DNA of 5,350 bases from an uncultured Dehalococcoidia bacterium (lineage in GTDB: Bacteria > Chloroflexota > Dehalococcoidia > Tepidiformales > Tepidiformaceae). The notes beneath the pieces were generated by a model. It saw only the letters and a program-made list of their open reading frames with translations, was not told the DNA's origin and ran no database searches. The DNA lies in the NCBI GenBank assembly GCA_937954195.1, contig CALFYR010000730.1, positions 1 to 5,350 on the forward strand, given 5' to 3'. Positions 5,032 through 5,350 of the stretch are shown in pieces; positions within the stretch are counted from its first letter, which is position 1; every line of letters starts with the position of its first letter. Position numbers and translations under genes: made by a program.

Positions 5032-5350
5032 ATGGCCGAACTCTCCATCCCCGCCCCCTACGAGCCCGAAAAAAGCTCGATCCACGACCGCTCCACCCGC
5101 CCCGACCGCCCGTCGACCTCCCGGATGGACTACCTCAAGCGGTACTGGGGGCTCGCGCTCGGCATTGCTCTCGCCTGCCTCATCACAGCCATGGCCTTCC
5201 AGGCCCGCGCCGGTTGGGATAACCACCGCGAATGGGTCGTCGCCATGACGGGCCCGTTCCAGGCGCTTGGCGGCATCGCCTTCGGCCACATCATCTACCG
5301 CCGCGGCTGGAAGGAGATGACTCCCGGCCTCTTCTTCTTCTTCTTCGCCT
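5032..5350 (+). CDS. Unrecognised membrane protein, N-terminal part (cut by window end)
   Basis: 106 codons are open to the end of the window with the strong third-position G/C bias of the other genes. A polar, proline-rich cytoplasmic-looking N-terminus (1-38) is followed by a hydrophobic segment LALGIALACLITAMAF (41-56), a loop with GWDNHREW (61-68), a second segment (69-89, with TGPFQALGGIAFGHIIY) and the beginning of a third with five phenylalanines in a row (101-105). I do not recognise the family. It is transcribed divergently from the CNNM cluster. The frame is favoured over the overlapping opposite-strand reading at 4990-5289 because of codon bias, membrane-protein pattern and a promoter-like box in the right place. 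Confidence 0.7.
   Translation, partial: MAELSIPAPYEPEKSSIHDRSTRPDRPSTSRMDYLKRYWGLALGIALACLITAMAFQARAGWDNHREWVVAMTGPFQALGGIAFGHIIYRRGWKEMTPGLFFFFFA

Noticed and set aside
4990..5289. 99-codon minus-strand frame overlapping the plus-strand membrane protein
   Set aside because: It would sit in the divergent promoter region, has no recognisable pattern, and the plus frame has better codon bias and a hydrophobic-segment layout.

Overview
This is a GC-rich bacterial window with strong G/C preference at third codon positions. Almost all coding is on the minus strand; one gene at the right edge runs the other way. Several things fit a high-GC free-living bacterium of Chloroflexota or Actinomycetota type: a sulfurtransferase of the mycobacterial CysA type, a Rieske-like membrane-anchored protein, and a probable leaderless promoter. 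The phylum is an inference with low confidence. I see no phage, IS, CRISPR, tRNA or rRNA signal.

Right edge (about 4911-5350): a divergent intergenic region of about 120 bp separates two genes. The plus-strand gene encodes an unrecognised membrane protein that is cut by the window end. Its TAGAAT -10-like box ends 6 nt before the ATG and there is no Shine-Dalgarno sequence, so the mRNA may be leaderless. On the minus strand a tight cluster of six genes begins.

Minus-strand cluster (4910 down to 1175): a CNNM/CorC-type (DUF21 plus CBS pair) ion-transport-like membrane protein; a crotonase-fold protein that has lost both catalytic glutamates; two small, unrecognised, mutually related proteins of 83 and 80 aa; an apparently active but C-terminally short enoyl-CoA hydratase; and a single-pass membrane protein whose exterior domain looks like a Rieske fold without its cluster ligands. 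Gaps are 9, 3, 0 and 32 nt, and the last pair overlaps by 4 nt, so co-transcription and translational coupling are likely. The most interesting part of the window is the dead and live crotonase pair with two small paralogues between them.

Left part (1-1174): a leader region of about 108 bp with a candidate extended -10 promoter and two small hairpins precedes a two-domain thiosulfate sulfurtransferase. It is followed by the start of a SufE-like gene, cut by the window edge. A perfect 12-bp hairpin of a widespread REP-like type lies between them, next to the SufE ribosome binding site. The two genes form a plausible sulfur-transfer pair: persulfide formation on the rhodanese, and a SufE-type sulfur acceptor for Fe-S cluster assembly.
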